Assembly (NCBI GenBank): GCA_002482505.1
Contig: DLGD01000016.1
Span: 1 to 64,000, forward strand
Direction: 5' to 3'
Length of the DNA stretch: 64,000 nt
From: Christensenella sp. UBA7703
GTDB lineage: Bacteria > Bacillota > Clostridia > Christensenellales > CAG-138
The position numbers and the translations under genes were made by a program. The notes under the pieces are model-generated. The model worked only from the letters and a program-made list of their open reading frames with translations, was not told the origin of the DNA and did not search any database. The first letter of the stretch is position 1. Every line of letters begins with the position of its first letter. Below are positions 25,444 through 33,318 of this stretch, piece by piece.

Positions 25444-26616
25444 ATGGTCGAAAAAGAAAAAGCATTGGAAATTGCCCTGGGTCAAATTGAGAAGCAGTTT
25501 GGCAAAGGCGCAATTATGAAGCTCGGCGACGCTGCAGCGCGCGCGCCGGTTGCGACTGTGTCGACCGGCTGCCTCCCGCTGGACTATGCGCTCGGCGTCG
25601 GCGGCATTCCGCGCGGCAGAATCATCGAAATCTTTGGGCCGGAATCCTCCGGTAAAACAACCATCGCCCTGCATATCGTTGCCGAAGCACAGCGCGTGGG
25701 CGGTACTGCGGCGTTCATCGACGCGGAGCACGCGCTCGACCCCGCATATGCGGAGGCATTGGGCGTTCGCGTGGACGATCTATACGTTTCCCAGCCGGAT
25801 ACGGGTGAGCAGGCGCTTGAGATCACCGAAGCACTCGTGCGCAGCGGGGCAATTGACATCGTCGTTGTGGACTCCGTCGCAGCTCTTGTGCCCAAAGCGG
25901 AAATCGAAGGCGACATGGGCGACGCCCACGTTGGCCTGCAGGCGCGCCTGATGAGCCAGGCCCTGCGCAAACTCACCGGTGCGGTCAGCAAGTCCAACAC
26001 CATCGTCATCTTCATCAACCAGTTGCGTGAGAAGGTCGGCGTGATGTTCGGCAACCCTGAGACCACACCGGGTGGAAAAGCGCTGAAGTTTTATGCCAGC
26101 GTCCGTCTCGACGTGCGCCGCATTGACGCACTGAAAAACGGCACCGACATCATCGGCAACCGTACCCGCGTCAAGGTCGTCAAAAACAAAGTCGCTCCGC
26201 CGTTCAAGAGTGCCGAGTTCGACATGCTTTATGGTGAAGGTATCTCCAAAGAGGGCGCAATCCTCGACCTCGCCGTGGAGAAGAAGCTCATCCAAAAAAG
26301 CGGCGCGTGGTATAACTACGGCGAAATGCGTATCGCGCAGGGGCGCGACAACACCCGCGTCTTCCTCAAGGACAATCCGGAGTTAACGCAAAAGCTCGAT
26401 AAACAGCTCCGCGCGATGTTTGAAGAAGAGCGCAAGCAGGCAATCGCCGCCCAGGAAGCCAAACGTCAGGCAAACCAGAACATGATGGCAGCGGCGGAAG
26501 CCGCGCAATCCCCTGCCGCAAGGCCCGCTCCTGCGGCAAGACCGACGGTCGCAGCAAAACCTGCCCCCGTCACCGCTGTTAGAAAGCCGGTCGAGGACGA
26601 GATCGAACCCGAATAA
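25444..26616 (+). CDS. recA: Recombinase RecA
   Basis: Forms nucleoprotein filaments for strand exchange and SOS induction. Walker A is GPESSGKTT, and the family signatures ALKFYASVRLD and VVDSVAALVPKAEIEGDMGD with loop L2 INQLREKVGVMFGNPETTPGG are present. The ATG at 25444 is 8 nt from AAAGGA; a GTG three bases earlier is less well spaced. The core is followed by an unusually Ala/Pro-rich tail of about 45 residues ending in the acidic DEIEPE, giving 390 residues against about 350 in most Bacillota. A terminator follows. Confidence 0.97.
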   Translation: MVEKEKALEIALGQIEKQFGKGAIMKLGDAAARAPVATVSTGCLPLDYALGVGGIPRGRIIEIFGPESSGKTTIALHIVAEAQRVGGTAAFIDAEHALDPAYAEALGVRVDDLYVSQPDTGEQALEITEALVRSGAIDIVVVDSVAALVPKAEIEGDMGDAHVGLQARLMSQALRKLTGAVSKSNTIVIFINQLREKVGVMFGNPETTPGGKALKFYASVRLDVRRIDALKNGTDIIGNRTRVKVVKNKVAPPFKSAEFDMLYGEGISKEGAILDLAVEKKLIQKSGAWYNYGEMRIAQGRDNTRVFLKDNPELTQKLDKQLRAMFEEERKQAIAAQEAKRQANQNMMAAAEAAQSPAARPAPAARPTVAAKPAPVTAVRKPVEDEIEPE

Positions 26617-26635
26617 TTATACCAGAATGTACAAC

Positions 26636-26659
26636 AAAGGCACCCTCGCGGGTGCCTTT
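26636..26659. terminator. Bidirectional terminator between recA and fba
   Basis: A perfect 10-bp stem AAAGGCACCC/GGGTGCCTTT with a TCGC loop, T-rich on both sides (GTTTGTT on plus, GTTGTAC on minus). It serves the convergent recA and fba genes. Confidence 0.85.
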
Positions 26660-26683
26660 GTTTGTTACGCAAAATACTGTTTC

Positions 26684-27619
26684 TTACGCTTTGCCGTCGC
26701 AGCCGAGCACGGTCGTGATCTTATGGGAGACCATGTTCTTGATCGCGTCGCGCGCGGGCTTGAGATACTGGCGCGGGTCAAAGTGGCTGGGATTATCGTT
26801 GAAATACTTGCGGATCGTCGCCGTCATCGCAAGGCGAAGGTCGCTATCGATGTTGATCTTGCAGACCGCCATACGTGCAGCTTCGCGAAGCATGTCTTCC
26901 GGCACACCGATGGCATCCGGCATGTTGCCGCCGTTTTCGTTGATCATCTTCACAAACTCCGGAATGACGCTGGAGGCACCGTGAAGCACGATCGGGAACT
27001 GCGGCAGGCGCTTTTCGACTTCCGAGAGAATGTCGAATCTCAGCTGGGGCTTGGTGCCGGGCTTGAATTTGTATGCGCCGTGGCTGGTGCCGATGGCGAT
27101 TGCCAGCGAGTCCACGCCGGTGCGTTTCACAAAATCCTCCACCTGCTCGGGATCGGTGTAGCTGCCGTCTCCGATGGCAACCTTCACGTCATCCTCAACG
27201 CCTTCGAGACGGCCGAGTTCGCCTTCCACAACCACGCCGTGGTCGTGCGCATACTCAACAACCTGACGGGTGAGCTTCACGTTCTCTTCGTAGCCGTGGT
27301 GCGATCCGTCGATCATGACGGAGGAGAAACCGCCGTCGATGCAGCTTTTGCAGAGTTCAAAGGTGTCGCCGTGGTCAAGGTGGACGCAGATGGGCAGATC
27401 CGTCTCAATGCACGCCGCCTCAATGAGTTTCATGAGGTAGGTATGGTTGGCGTATTTGCGTGCGCCGGAGCTGACTTGGAGGATCAGCGGAGCTTTCAGC
27501 TCCTTGGCGGCTTCGGTGATGCCCTGAATGATCTCCATGTTGTTGACGTTGAATGCACCGATGGCATAGCCGCCGGCATACGCATCCGCAAACATCTTTT
27601 TGCTGGTTACGATAGGCAT
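26684..27619 (-). CDS. fba: Fructose-bisphosphate aldolase, class II
   Basis: Cleaves fructose 1,6-bisphosphate in glycolysis using zinc. Metal and substrate motifs are HLDHGDTFE (about residues 80-88), MIDGSHHGYEENVKLT, GELGRLEG, GTSHGAYKF and VLHGASS. The ATG at 27619 is set by AAGGAGA 8 nt upstream; upstream in-frame codons are charged and unrelated. Length is 311. It stands alone between its promoter and the shared terminator. Confidence 0.95.
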   Translation of the reverse strand: MPIVTSKKMFADAYAGGYAIGAFNVNNMEIIQGITEAAKELKAPLILQVSSGARKYANHTYLMKLIEAACIETDLPICVHLDHGDTFELCKSCIDGGFSSVMIDGSHHGYEENVKLTRQVVEYAHDHGVVVEGELGRLEGVEDDVKVAIGDGSYTDPEQVEDFVKRTGVDSLAIAIGTSHGAYKFKPGTKPQLRFDILSEVEKRLPQFPIVLHGASSVIPEFVKMINENGGNMPDAIGVPEDMLREAARMAVCKINIDSDLRLAMTATIRKYFNDNPSHFDPRQYLKPARDAIKNMVSHKITTVLGCDGKA

Positions 27620-27676
27620 AAGAACGATCTCCTTTTCTTGATCTGATGGATCAATTGTACGATTCTTTCGATGCAT

Positions 27677-27704
27677 ATTTTATCACAAGACGCCTAAATT
27701 GCAA
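27677..27704 (-). promoter_or_regulatory. Promoter of fba
   Basis: The minus strand reads TTGCAA (27704-27699), 16 nt and TAAAAT (27682-27677), giving a leader of about 50 nt. Confidence 0.6.
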
Positions 27705-27803
27705 CGATAAATTCCCTTTGCCGCGGTTCGGTTGCCATTTTTCGGGTGTATTTGGTTCAATTGAACGTCTCTGTGACGAAAAAACGAAACCTCGGGCGTT
27801 TGG

Positions 27804-27832
27804 TTGTCTTTGTCCGGCTGTTGCGCTATACT
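27804..27832 (+). promoter_or_regulatory. Promoter of the GT2 glycosyltransferase
   Basis: TTGTCT (27804-27809), 17 nt and TATACT (27827-27832). Confidence 0.65.
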
Positions 27833-27898
27833 ACAGCTTGAGAAGGAACCATAAATGCGCACAATCCTTTTAAAGGTTGTGTCTGGAGGAAACATAAG

Positions 27899-28837
27899 AT
27901 GGATTCGACCAAGCAGCGCCTGCTCTCCCTCGTCATTCCCGTGTTTAACGAGCAAGAAGTGCTCAGGGATTCGTTTGCGCGGATGGATGCCGCGATGCAG
28001 AAAACCGGTTATGCCTATGAAATCATCTATGTCAACGATGGCAGCCGGGATCATACACTCGATCAATTGCGGGAGCTTGCAAGCGAACATCCGCAGGTTA
28101 AGGTTCTCTCGTTTTCGCGCAACTTCGGTCATCAACTTGCCGTCACCTGCGGCATGGATGCGGCAAAAGGCGACGCGCTCATCATCATCGATGTCGATTT
28201 GCAGGACCCTCCGGAGTTGATTCCCGAAATGGTTCGCATGTGGGAATCCGGCGCGGATATCGTCTATGGCAAGCGCCTCAAGCGCAAAGGCGAAACCTTC
28301 TTTAAGAAACTCACCGCGCGTATGTATTATCGTCTGCTTGCGTGGATGAGCGCGTATCCAATCCCGCTGGACACGGGTGATTTTCGCCTCATCGGGCGCA
28401 ATGTTGCGGATGTGTTTTTGCAGATGCGCGAGCACAACCGCTTCCTGCGCGGCATGTCTGCCTGGATGGGCTACAACGCGGTTCCGATCGAGTATGAACG
28501 GCAGGAGCGCTTTGCAGGACAAACAAAATACACGCTGAAAAAGATGCTGCGCCTGGCTAGCGACGGCATCACCGGCTTTTCCGATAAGCCACTGACATTG
28601 CCGATGACGTTTGGAATTTTTCTCATGCTGCTCTCCGGCCTTGGGCTGATCGCTTTGATCGTGCTGGCGATTGTCACCGGCGTTGCCGCCTGGCTCTGGG
28701 CGGTTTGCGGCGTGGTGTTTGTTCAGGGTGTTTCGCTGTTCTTTATGGGGCTGCAAGGTATGTATCTGGGTAGAATGTACGACGAACTCAAGGGCCGCCC
28801 GCTCTACATCGTTTCCGAAAAACATAATCTGGACTAG
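27899..28837 (+). CDS. GT2 family membrane glycosyltransferase (DPM1/GtrB-like)
   Basis: Likely transfers a sugar from a nucleotide sugar to polyprenyl phosphate. The GT-A domain has SLVIPVFNEQEVL, YVNDGSRDHT and the acidic IDVDLQDPPELIPEM. Two C-terminal membrane segments (about 240-262 and 268-292) match the GtrB/ArnC architecture. TKYTLKKMLRLASDGITGFSD is the conserved segment before the membrane region. The acceptor and sugar are unknown. AGGAGG-like TGGAGGA precedes the ATG. It stands between fba and gap with its own promoter, with no obvious terminator. Confidence 0.88.
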   Translation: MDSTKQRLLSLVIPVFNEQEVLRDSFARMDAAMQKTGYAYEIIYVNDGSRDHTLDQLRELASEHPQVKVLSFSRNFGHQLAVTCGMDAAKGDALIIIDVDLQDPPELIPEMVRMWESGADIVYGKRLKRKGETFFKKLTARMYYRLLAWMSAYPIPLDTGDFRLIGRNVADVFLQMREHNRFLRGMSAWMGYNAVPIEYERQERFAGQTKYTLKKMLRLASDGITGFSDKPLTLPMTFGIFLMLLSGLGLIALIVLAIVTGVAAWLWAVCGVVFVQGVSLFFMGLQGMYLGRMYDELKGRPLYIVSEKHNLD

Positions 28838-28913
28838 CCCGTTTCCTGCACCCGAATCGATACCACACGAACGAAATCACTTGATTTGTTAGGCAGGCTA
28901 AGAAAGTTTTTTC

Positions 28914-28942
28914 TTGCGGATATTGTCCAGATATTGTACAAT
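28914..28942 (+). promoter_or_regulatory. Promoter of gap
   Basis: TTGCGG (28914-28919), 17 nt and TACAAT (28937-28942), giving a leader of about 125 nt. Confidence 0.5.
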
Positions 28943-29074
28943 ACTTTGGGTTTTAAGAGTGAATTTTTCACTTCGAAAACACGCGCATTCCGGCAGAAAA
29001 GACTGATTACGCCGGATGAATCGCTCGTTTGGCCCAAACAATCACACCGTATATCAAAAAAGGAGAACATAGAT

Positions 29075-30088
29075 ATGGCAATCAAAGTAGGCATCAATGG
29101 CTTTGGCCGTATCGGCCGCCTGGTATTCCGCGCAGCCGCAGCCAACCCCGAAATCGAAGTCGTCGGCGTGAACGATCCGTTCATCGATCTCGACTACATG
29201 GTCTACATGCTCCGTTACGACACCGTTCACGGTCAGTTCAAAGGAGAAATCTCCATCAAAGATGGCAAACTCGTCGTCAACGGCGAAGAAACCGCTGTCT
29301 ACGCGTACATGAACGCGAATGAAATCCCGTGGAAAGATTGCGGCGCAGAATACGTCGTGGAATCCACCGGCATCAACACCACCATCGACAAGGCGAGCGC
29401 GCACTTCGTTGGCGGTGCCAAAAAGGTCGTTATCTCCGCTCCGTCCTCCGATGCGCCGATGTTCGTCATGGGCGTCAACCAGGACAAATACAACAAGGAC
29501 ATGAACGTTGTTTCCAACGCTTCCTGCACCACCAACTGCTTAGCGCCTCTGGCGAAAGTCATCCATGACAACTTCGGCATCGTCGAAGGTCTCATGACGA
29601 CTGTCCACTCCATCACCGCGACGCAGAAGACCGTTGACGGTCCGTCCAAGAAGGACTGGCGCGGCGGCCGTGCGGCAGCGCACAACATCATCCCCAGCTC
29701 CACCGGCGCAGCCAAGGCCGTCGGCAAGGTCATCCCCTCCCTCAACGGCAAGCTCACCGGTATGTCCCTGCGCGTTCCGACGCCGGACGTCTCCGTGGTT
29801 GACCTCACCTGCCGCCTCGAGAAGGGCGCAACCTATGAGCAGATTAAGGCTGTCATGAAGGCCGCTTCCGAAGCCCCCGAATGGGCAGGCATTCTCGGTT
29901 ACACCGAGGACGAAGTCGTCTCTTCGGACTTCTATACCGACCCGCGCACCTCGATCTTCGACGCCAAAGCCGGCATCAGCCTGAACGATAACTTCGTCAA
30001 GCTCGTCGCCTGGTATGACAATGAGTGGGGTTATTCCAACAAAGTGCTCGACCTTATCACGCATATGGCGAAGGTTGACGCGAAGTAA
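29075..30088 (+). CDS. gap: Glyceraldehyde-3-phosphate dehydrogenase
   Basis: A glycolytic NAD-dependent dehydrogenase. The Rossmann start KVGINGFGRIGRLVFRAA, the active site SNASCTTNCLAP and the end WYDNEWGYSNKVLDL are all present in 337 residues. AGGAG lies 9 nt before the ATG. Its codon choice is visibly narrow (abundant C-ending codons), as for highly expressed genes. It is followed by a strong terminator, so it is monocistronic and not in a pgk-tpi-eno operon. Confidence 0.97.
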   Translation: MAIKVGINGFGRIGRLVFRAAAANPEIEVVGVNDPFIDLDYMVYMLRYDTVHGQFKGEISIKDGKLVVNGEETAVYAYMNANEIPWKDCGAEYVVESTGINTTIDKASAHFVGGAKKVVISAPSSDAPMFVMGVNQDKYNKDMNVVSNASCTTNCLAPLAKVIHDNFGIVEGLMTTVHSITATQKTVDGPSKKDWRGGRAAAHNIIPSSTGAAKAVGKVIPSLNGKLTGMSLRVPTPDVSVVDLTCRLEKGATYEQIKAVMKAASEAPEWAGILGYTEDEVVSSDFYTDPRTSIFDAKAGISLNDNFVKLVAWYDNEWGYSNKVLDLITHMAKVDAK

Positions 30089-30105
30089 TTCAGTCTTATC
30101 CACGG

Positions 30106-30135
30106 GAGAGGGCGGTTCATCCGCTCTCTCTTTTT
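30106..30135 (+). terminator. Terminator of gap
   Basis: A 10-bp stem with one G-T pair (GAGAGGGCGG 30106-30115 with CCGCTCTCTC 30121-30130) followed by TTTTT. Confidence 0.85.
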
Positions 30136-30310
30136 CTTCTTCCGGCTTCCGGTCGGGCCAAAATGACACGAAGAACATTCATCGTCGGTTTGACGAATCC
30201 GCTCATTTCGTGTTACAGTTTGAGTATAGTTTTGAGGCTTGTTCATGTAATTGTTTTTGTAATAAATAGCTGTTTGTTCAAGTCGCTCGCCCTCCGAAAG
30301 GAACGCAAGC

Positions 30311-31612
30311 ATGAAATCCATCTCTCGAAAAATTGCTCTCCTCCTGTCTGCAGCTGCTATCATGCCGCTCTTTTCGGGTTGCAGTATAAACGCCCAGACA
30401 AAGGCTGTTACGGACGCAATCATCGCCTACTCGGATTACTATATCGAAGCACATAATCTTGGCGATCAGATAAAGGATCAATCAGATCAAGCGGGCGCTT
30501 CGGGCAAGAATATTGATCTCACGATCACCGCAGATATCCCGGATTATACGCGCATGGACCCGGCGCAAGCCGGTTTTACCCTCCCTGAACCGAGCGTTTC
30601 CACGCGAAGCGCAACCGCTTATCAGCAGCAGGCCGCTCTCACGCTTCGTCAGGCACTTGAGCAGTATGCAATGAAGAATGGCGCACCCGGTTATATCCAA
30701 TTGCCCATCACGTTTACGCTCTCTCAGGAGGGCATCGGTTGGGCAGCCAATATCACCAGTCAGAGCAAATTGGACATCCAGAAATCGATCGAAGATATGA
30801 TCCTCGGCGTGCTGCAAAAAACCGATGCCTACCGTGGCGACTATCGTCTCATGCAGGTTTCTTCCGCACTGTCCGGCCTATTGGCCGAAGCATTCGGTGG
30901 TGTAGAATATGCTCAGGCTATCAGCATAACAGCCATCTCACAAAACGAAGACGGAAACTACGTGGCAACGTTTGATTACCCTGATCCGACGTTTGTCTAT
31001 GGCGCGCTCACGGAGGCCTATCTTGCCTCCTTCAACCAGCCGTTCTATGGCAACGAACGTGCGGTTCAGCTCACGACAGAAGGGCTGCAAAACCTCCGTC
31101 TGGACGGCGCATCGATGCTGAGCGCAACCGTTCTTGTCTCATTTGACGAAGCAACGCAGGCGTTTGCCTTGCTTGACGATGGCGGCCTGTCCGTAACCAT
31201 AGCCGAGGCGAAAAAACAGGCTCAGGCGGATGCTTCCGCAGCGGTAAACGAAAGATGGCGCGTGACTCCGTTGGAGCTCCCCACCAACGCGAGCGTTCTG
31301 GAGGGCGAAAGCGAAGGCAATACTATCATATTCAAAGCCGGTGCATCCCTCGGCAAGTATTTCTATGTGCGTTTTTATGCGATCTCCGGCGAAGATGTAA
31401 GTGAAGAAGGCACGCTGCAACTCGGCGTATTCATCATCGGCGGGGAGAGCGCGAAAATCAAGCTACCGGCGGGGTACTATCGCGTCAATTGTGTCGCGGG
31501 TGAAAGCTGGTATGGGCTGGAACGCCTCTTTGGCAGCGACGCAAAGACGTATAATGGCGGAAACGCCATTCAATCCCGCAAGGGTTATGTCAACAATATC
31601 TCGTTTGAATGA
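30311..31612 (+). CDS. Uncharacterised large lipoprotein
   Basis: I do not recognise the family. The 433-residue protein has a signal peptide with lipobox LFSGC, so it should sit on the outside of the membrane. The region 50-130 is polar, and 130-260 has alternating strand-like segments (SQSKLDIQKSIEDMILGVLQKT). The C-terminal third ends in a compact Gly/Tyr-rich domain (LPAGYYRVNCVAGESWYGLE) that looks like a separate beta-rich module. GAAAGGA precedes the ATG. It is flanked by terminators on both sides and so is a single-gene unit. A weak TTGACG (30190-30195) may mark its promoter. Confidence 0.75.
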   Translation: MKSISRKIALLLSAAAIMPLFSGCSINAQTKAVTDAIIAYSDYYIEAHNLGDQIKDQSDQAGASGKNIDLTITADIPDYTRMDPAQAGFTLPEPSVSTRSATAYQQQAALTLRQALEQYAMKNGAPGYIQLPITFTLSQEGIGWAANITSQSKLDIQKSIEDMILGVLQKTDAYRGDYRLMQVSSALSGLLAEAFGGVEYAQAISITAISQNEDGNYVATFDYPDPTFVYGALTEAYLASFNQPFYGNERAVQLTTEGLQNLRLDGASMLSATVLVSFDEATQAFALLDDGGLSVTIAEAKKQAQADASAAVNERWRVTPLELPTNASVLEGESEGNTIIFKAGASLGKYFYVRFYAISGEDVSEEGTLQLGVFIIGGESAKIKLPAGYYRVNCVAGESWYGLERLFGSDAKTYNGGNAIQSRKGYVNNISFE

Positions 31613-31640
31613 TAGGAAAACATAGAACCAACCACAAAAC

Positions 31641-31668
31641 ACAAGCTCCGCTTTCATGCGGAGCTTGT
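31641..31668. terminator. Bidirectional terminator between the lipoprotein and nuclease genes
   Basis: A perfect 11-bp stem ACAAGCTCCGC/GCGGAGCTTGT with a TTTCAT loop. Tails are TGTTTT on plus and GTTTTGTGG on minus, fitting the convergent genes on either side. Confidence 0.8.
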
Positions 31669-31705
31669 TGTTTTGCCCATTCGATTGCTGCCTTACGCTT
31701 TTTTG

Positions 31706-33145
31706 CTATTTGAGTGAAAGGAACGCAAACAGTGGATAATGATCGGAATATTCGGTCGGAATCGCGCGCGCGTTGAGCACGGTGATATTCTTGGAAACGA
31801 TGATGTTGTCAATCTGCGACATGCCGATCAGCTTGTTTGCGTAATTATAAAACTTTGTTGCGCTCGTGTTCACGATCTTAAAACTCCTCGCAAACCCTGA
31901 AAACTCGCTTTCTTTGGCGTTGAAATCGCCCGTAAGAATCTTATAGTCATTCGTATCCGCATTCATGATCTTCAATACTTCAGCAAACTGCTTCTTGCGA
32001 ATTGAACTAGACTCATAAGAAAAATGTGTGTTGTAGACAGAGACGCGCTTTCCGTCGATCTCGTATTCCACCTTTTGCAGGCAGCGCTGCTCTTTGTTTT
32101 CGCTGGAAAGCAGCGTAACTTCCTCTTTTTCCGGCTTAAATTTTGAGATTTGCCCGATGCCGTATTGCCCGCCAGACGGGTACTTGATGGTCTCAGCAAA
32201 TGTCATATACTGCGCGTTTTTCGTGCGGACAGAGAGCAGATTGCTCTTGTTCTCCTTGAGGTTGATATACACCTCCTGAACGCCTAGAATATCCGGCTTC
32301 TGCGCCGCAATGAGCCAGCCTTGCAGTTCAACATTGTCGTTGCCGCGCTTGATATTCCAGGTGCCGACCGTCAGCACATCACGCACAAGATAGATGGAGT
32401 ATTTTACCACCCCGCCGACAGAGATGCGTATGGTTTTGCTATTGCCGGATTTGATATTGTATTTCGCGGATGGTATGCCCGTGTTGCCAATGCTGACCTT
32501 CACGCCCTCATTGGCGATGGCATTGATGTCTACCTCGCCCTGCGTCGCGGTCAAAACATAACCATACTCCGTCGGCGAAAACTTGGGCGAAAGCGTGCCG
32601 CCCTTTACCTCAATTCCGCTGAGCAGGTCGTTTGCGACGTTTGCCTTGAGCTGCATGTAATCCGCCGAGACATAGCCGACCGCGCCATTGAACTCAATCT
32701 GGTGCCAGGCGCCGTTTGCATACGCCTGAACGACCTTAAAGGTATCCCCTTTGTTCGCTTTGCCGAGTTTTTTTGCCTTCAGGGAAGGTTCCGCGCGGAC
32801 GTTGACATCTTGCTGCACATTAAAAATCGTGCCTGTATAGTCCAGTTGATAGGAGGGTAGCGATGCATCAATATCTACGTAGAGCCGGTTGACATAGCCT
32901 GTCTTTGTTCCGGCTTCCACGCGATACCACTCGGCGTTGACGTTGCTTTCCAGAATTTTCACAACGGTGCCTTCGTCGAGCCGCGTCACAACACCGCCGC
33001 CCGCGCTCGCAGTCTTGCGCATCGCAACGTCGTCCGCGTTGATGACCCCCGTCGTCAGCGTCAGCGCCCGCGCGGAAGAAACCGGCAGCAGCGACGCGCA
33101 CAGTGTAAGCAACATCATCAAAACGAGTGTGATTCGCTTTCTCAT
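31706..33145 (-). CDS. Secreted SH3-domain endonuclease/exonuclease/phosphatase family protein
   Basis: A 479-residue exported protein. A signal peptide ends near SSARA. Two bacterial SH3 domains follow (about 30-92 and 100-165), then a cadherin-like beta-sandwich (about 170-255: LSPKFSPTEYGYVLTATQGE). The EEP catalytic domain (about 258-479) has TWNIKRGND, LGVQEVYINL, NTHFSYES, LTGDFNAKESE, SQIDNIIVS and the final SDHYPLFAFL, so all usual catalytic Asp, Asn, Glu and His residues are present. This suggests a cell-wall-bound DNase, though phosphodiesterase action on another substrate is possible. The ATG at 33145 is close to GAGGG; a TTG at 33163 would add six residues. Confidence 0.85.
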   Translation of the reverse strand: MRKRITLVLMMLLTLCASLLPVSSARALTLTTGVINADDVAMRKTASAGGGVVTRLDEGTVVKILESNVNAEWYRVEAGTKTGYVNRLYVDIDASLPSYQLDYTGTIFNVQQDVNVRAEPSLKAKKLGKANKGDTFKVVQAYANGAWHQIEFNGAVGYVSADYMQLKANVANDLLSGIEVKGGTLSPKFSPTEYGYVLTATQGEVDINAIANEGVKVSIGNTGIPSAKYNIKSGNSKTIRISVGGVVKYSIYLVRDVLTVGTWNIKRGNDNVELQGWLIAAQKPDILGVQEVYINLKENKSNLLSVRTKNAQYMTFAETIKYPSGGQYGIGQISKFKPEKEEVTLLSSENKEQRCLQKVEYEIDGKRVSVYNTHFSYESSSIRKKQFAEVLKIMNADTNDYKILTGDFNAKESEFSGFARSFKIVNTSATKFYNYANKLIGMSQIDNIIVSKNITVLNARAIPTEYSDHYPLFAFLSLK

Positions 33146-33255
33146 AAACCCTCTTTTCAACAAAAACTCTTTCGAATAGTAGTCTGTTTGGCGCGGGATG
33201 CGCAGGAAGAATCAATCGATGAAAACCAGTTTGAATCCCCAAACTTGAGTGTAGT

Positions 33256-33289
33256 AAAAATCAGGCGGGAAGACAAGCCGCTTCCCGCC
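33256..33289 (-). terminator. Terminator of the GH13 gene
   Basis: A perfect 9-bp stem GGCGGGAAG/CTTCCCGCC (33264-33272 with 33281-33289) followed on the minus strand by TGATTTTTA. Confidence 0.8.
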
Positions 33290-33318
33290 CAATTCACGAA
33301 AACGTTACATTGCAAAGC

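Noticed and set aside
27683..28825. Antisense open frame of 380 codons over the glycosyltransferase gene
   Set aside because: The sense strand has a clear GT2 protein with promoter and ribosome site; the antisense product is low-complexity His/Arg/Asn-rich.
30097..30105. TTATCCACG, one base from a DnaA box
   Set aside because: It is single, sits between gap and its terminator and has no neighbouring boxes, so it is not evidence for an origin.
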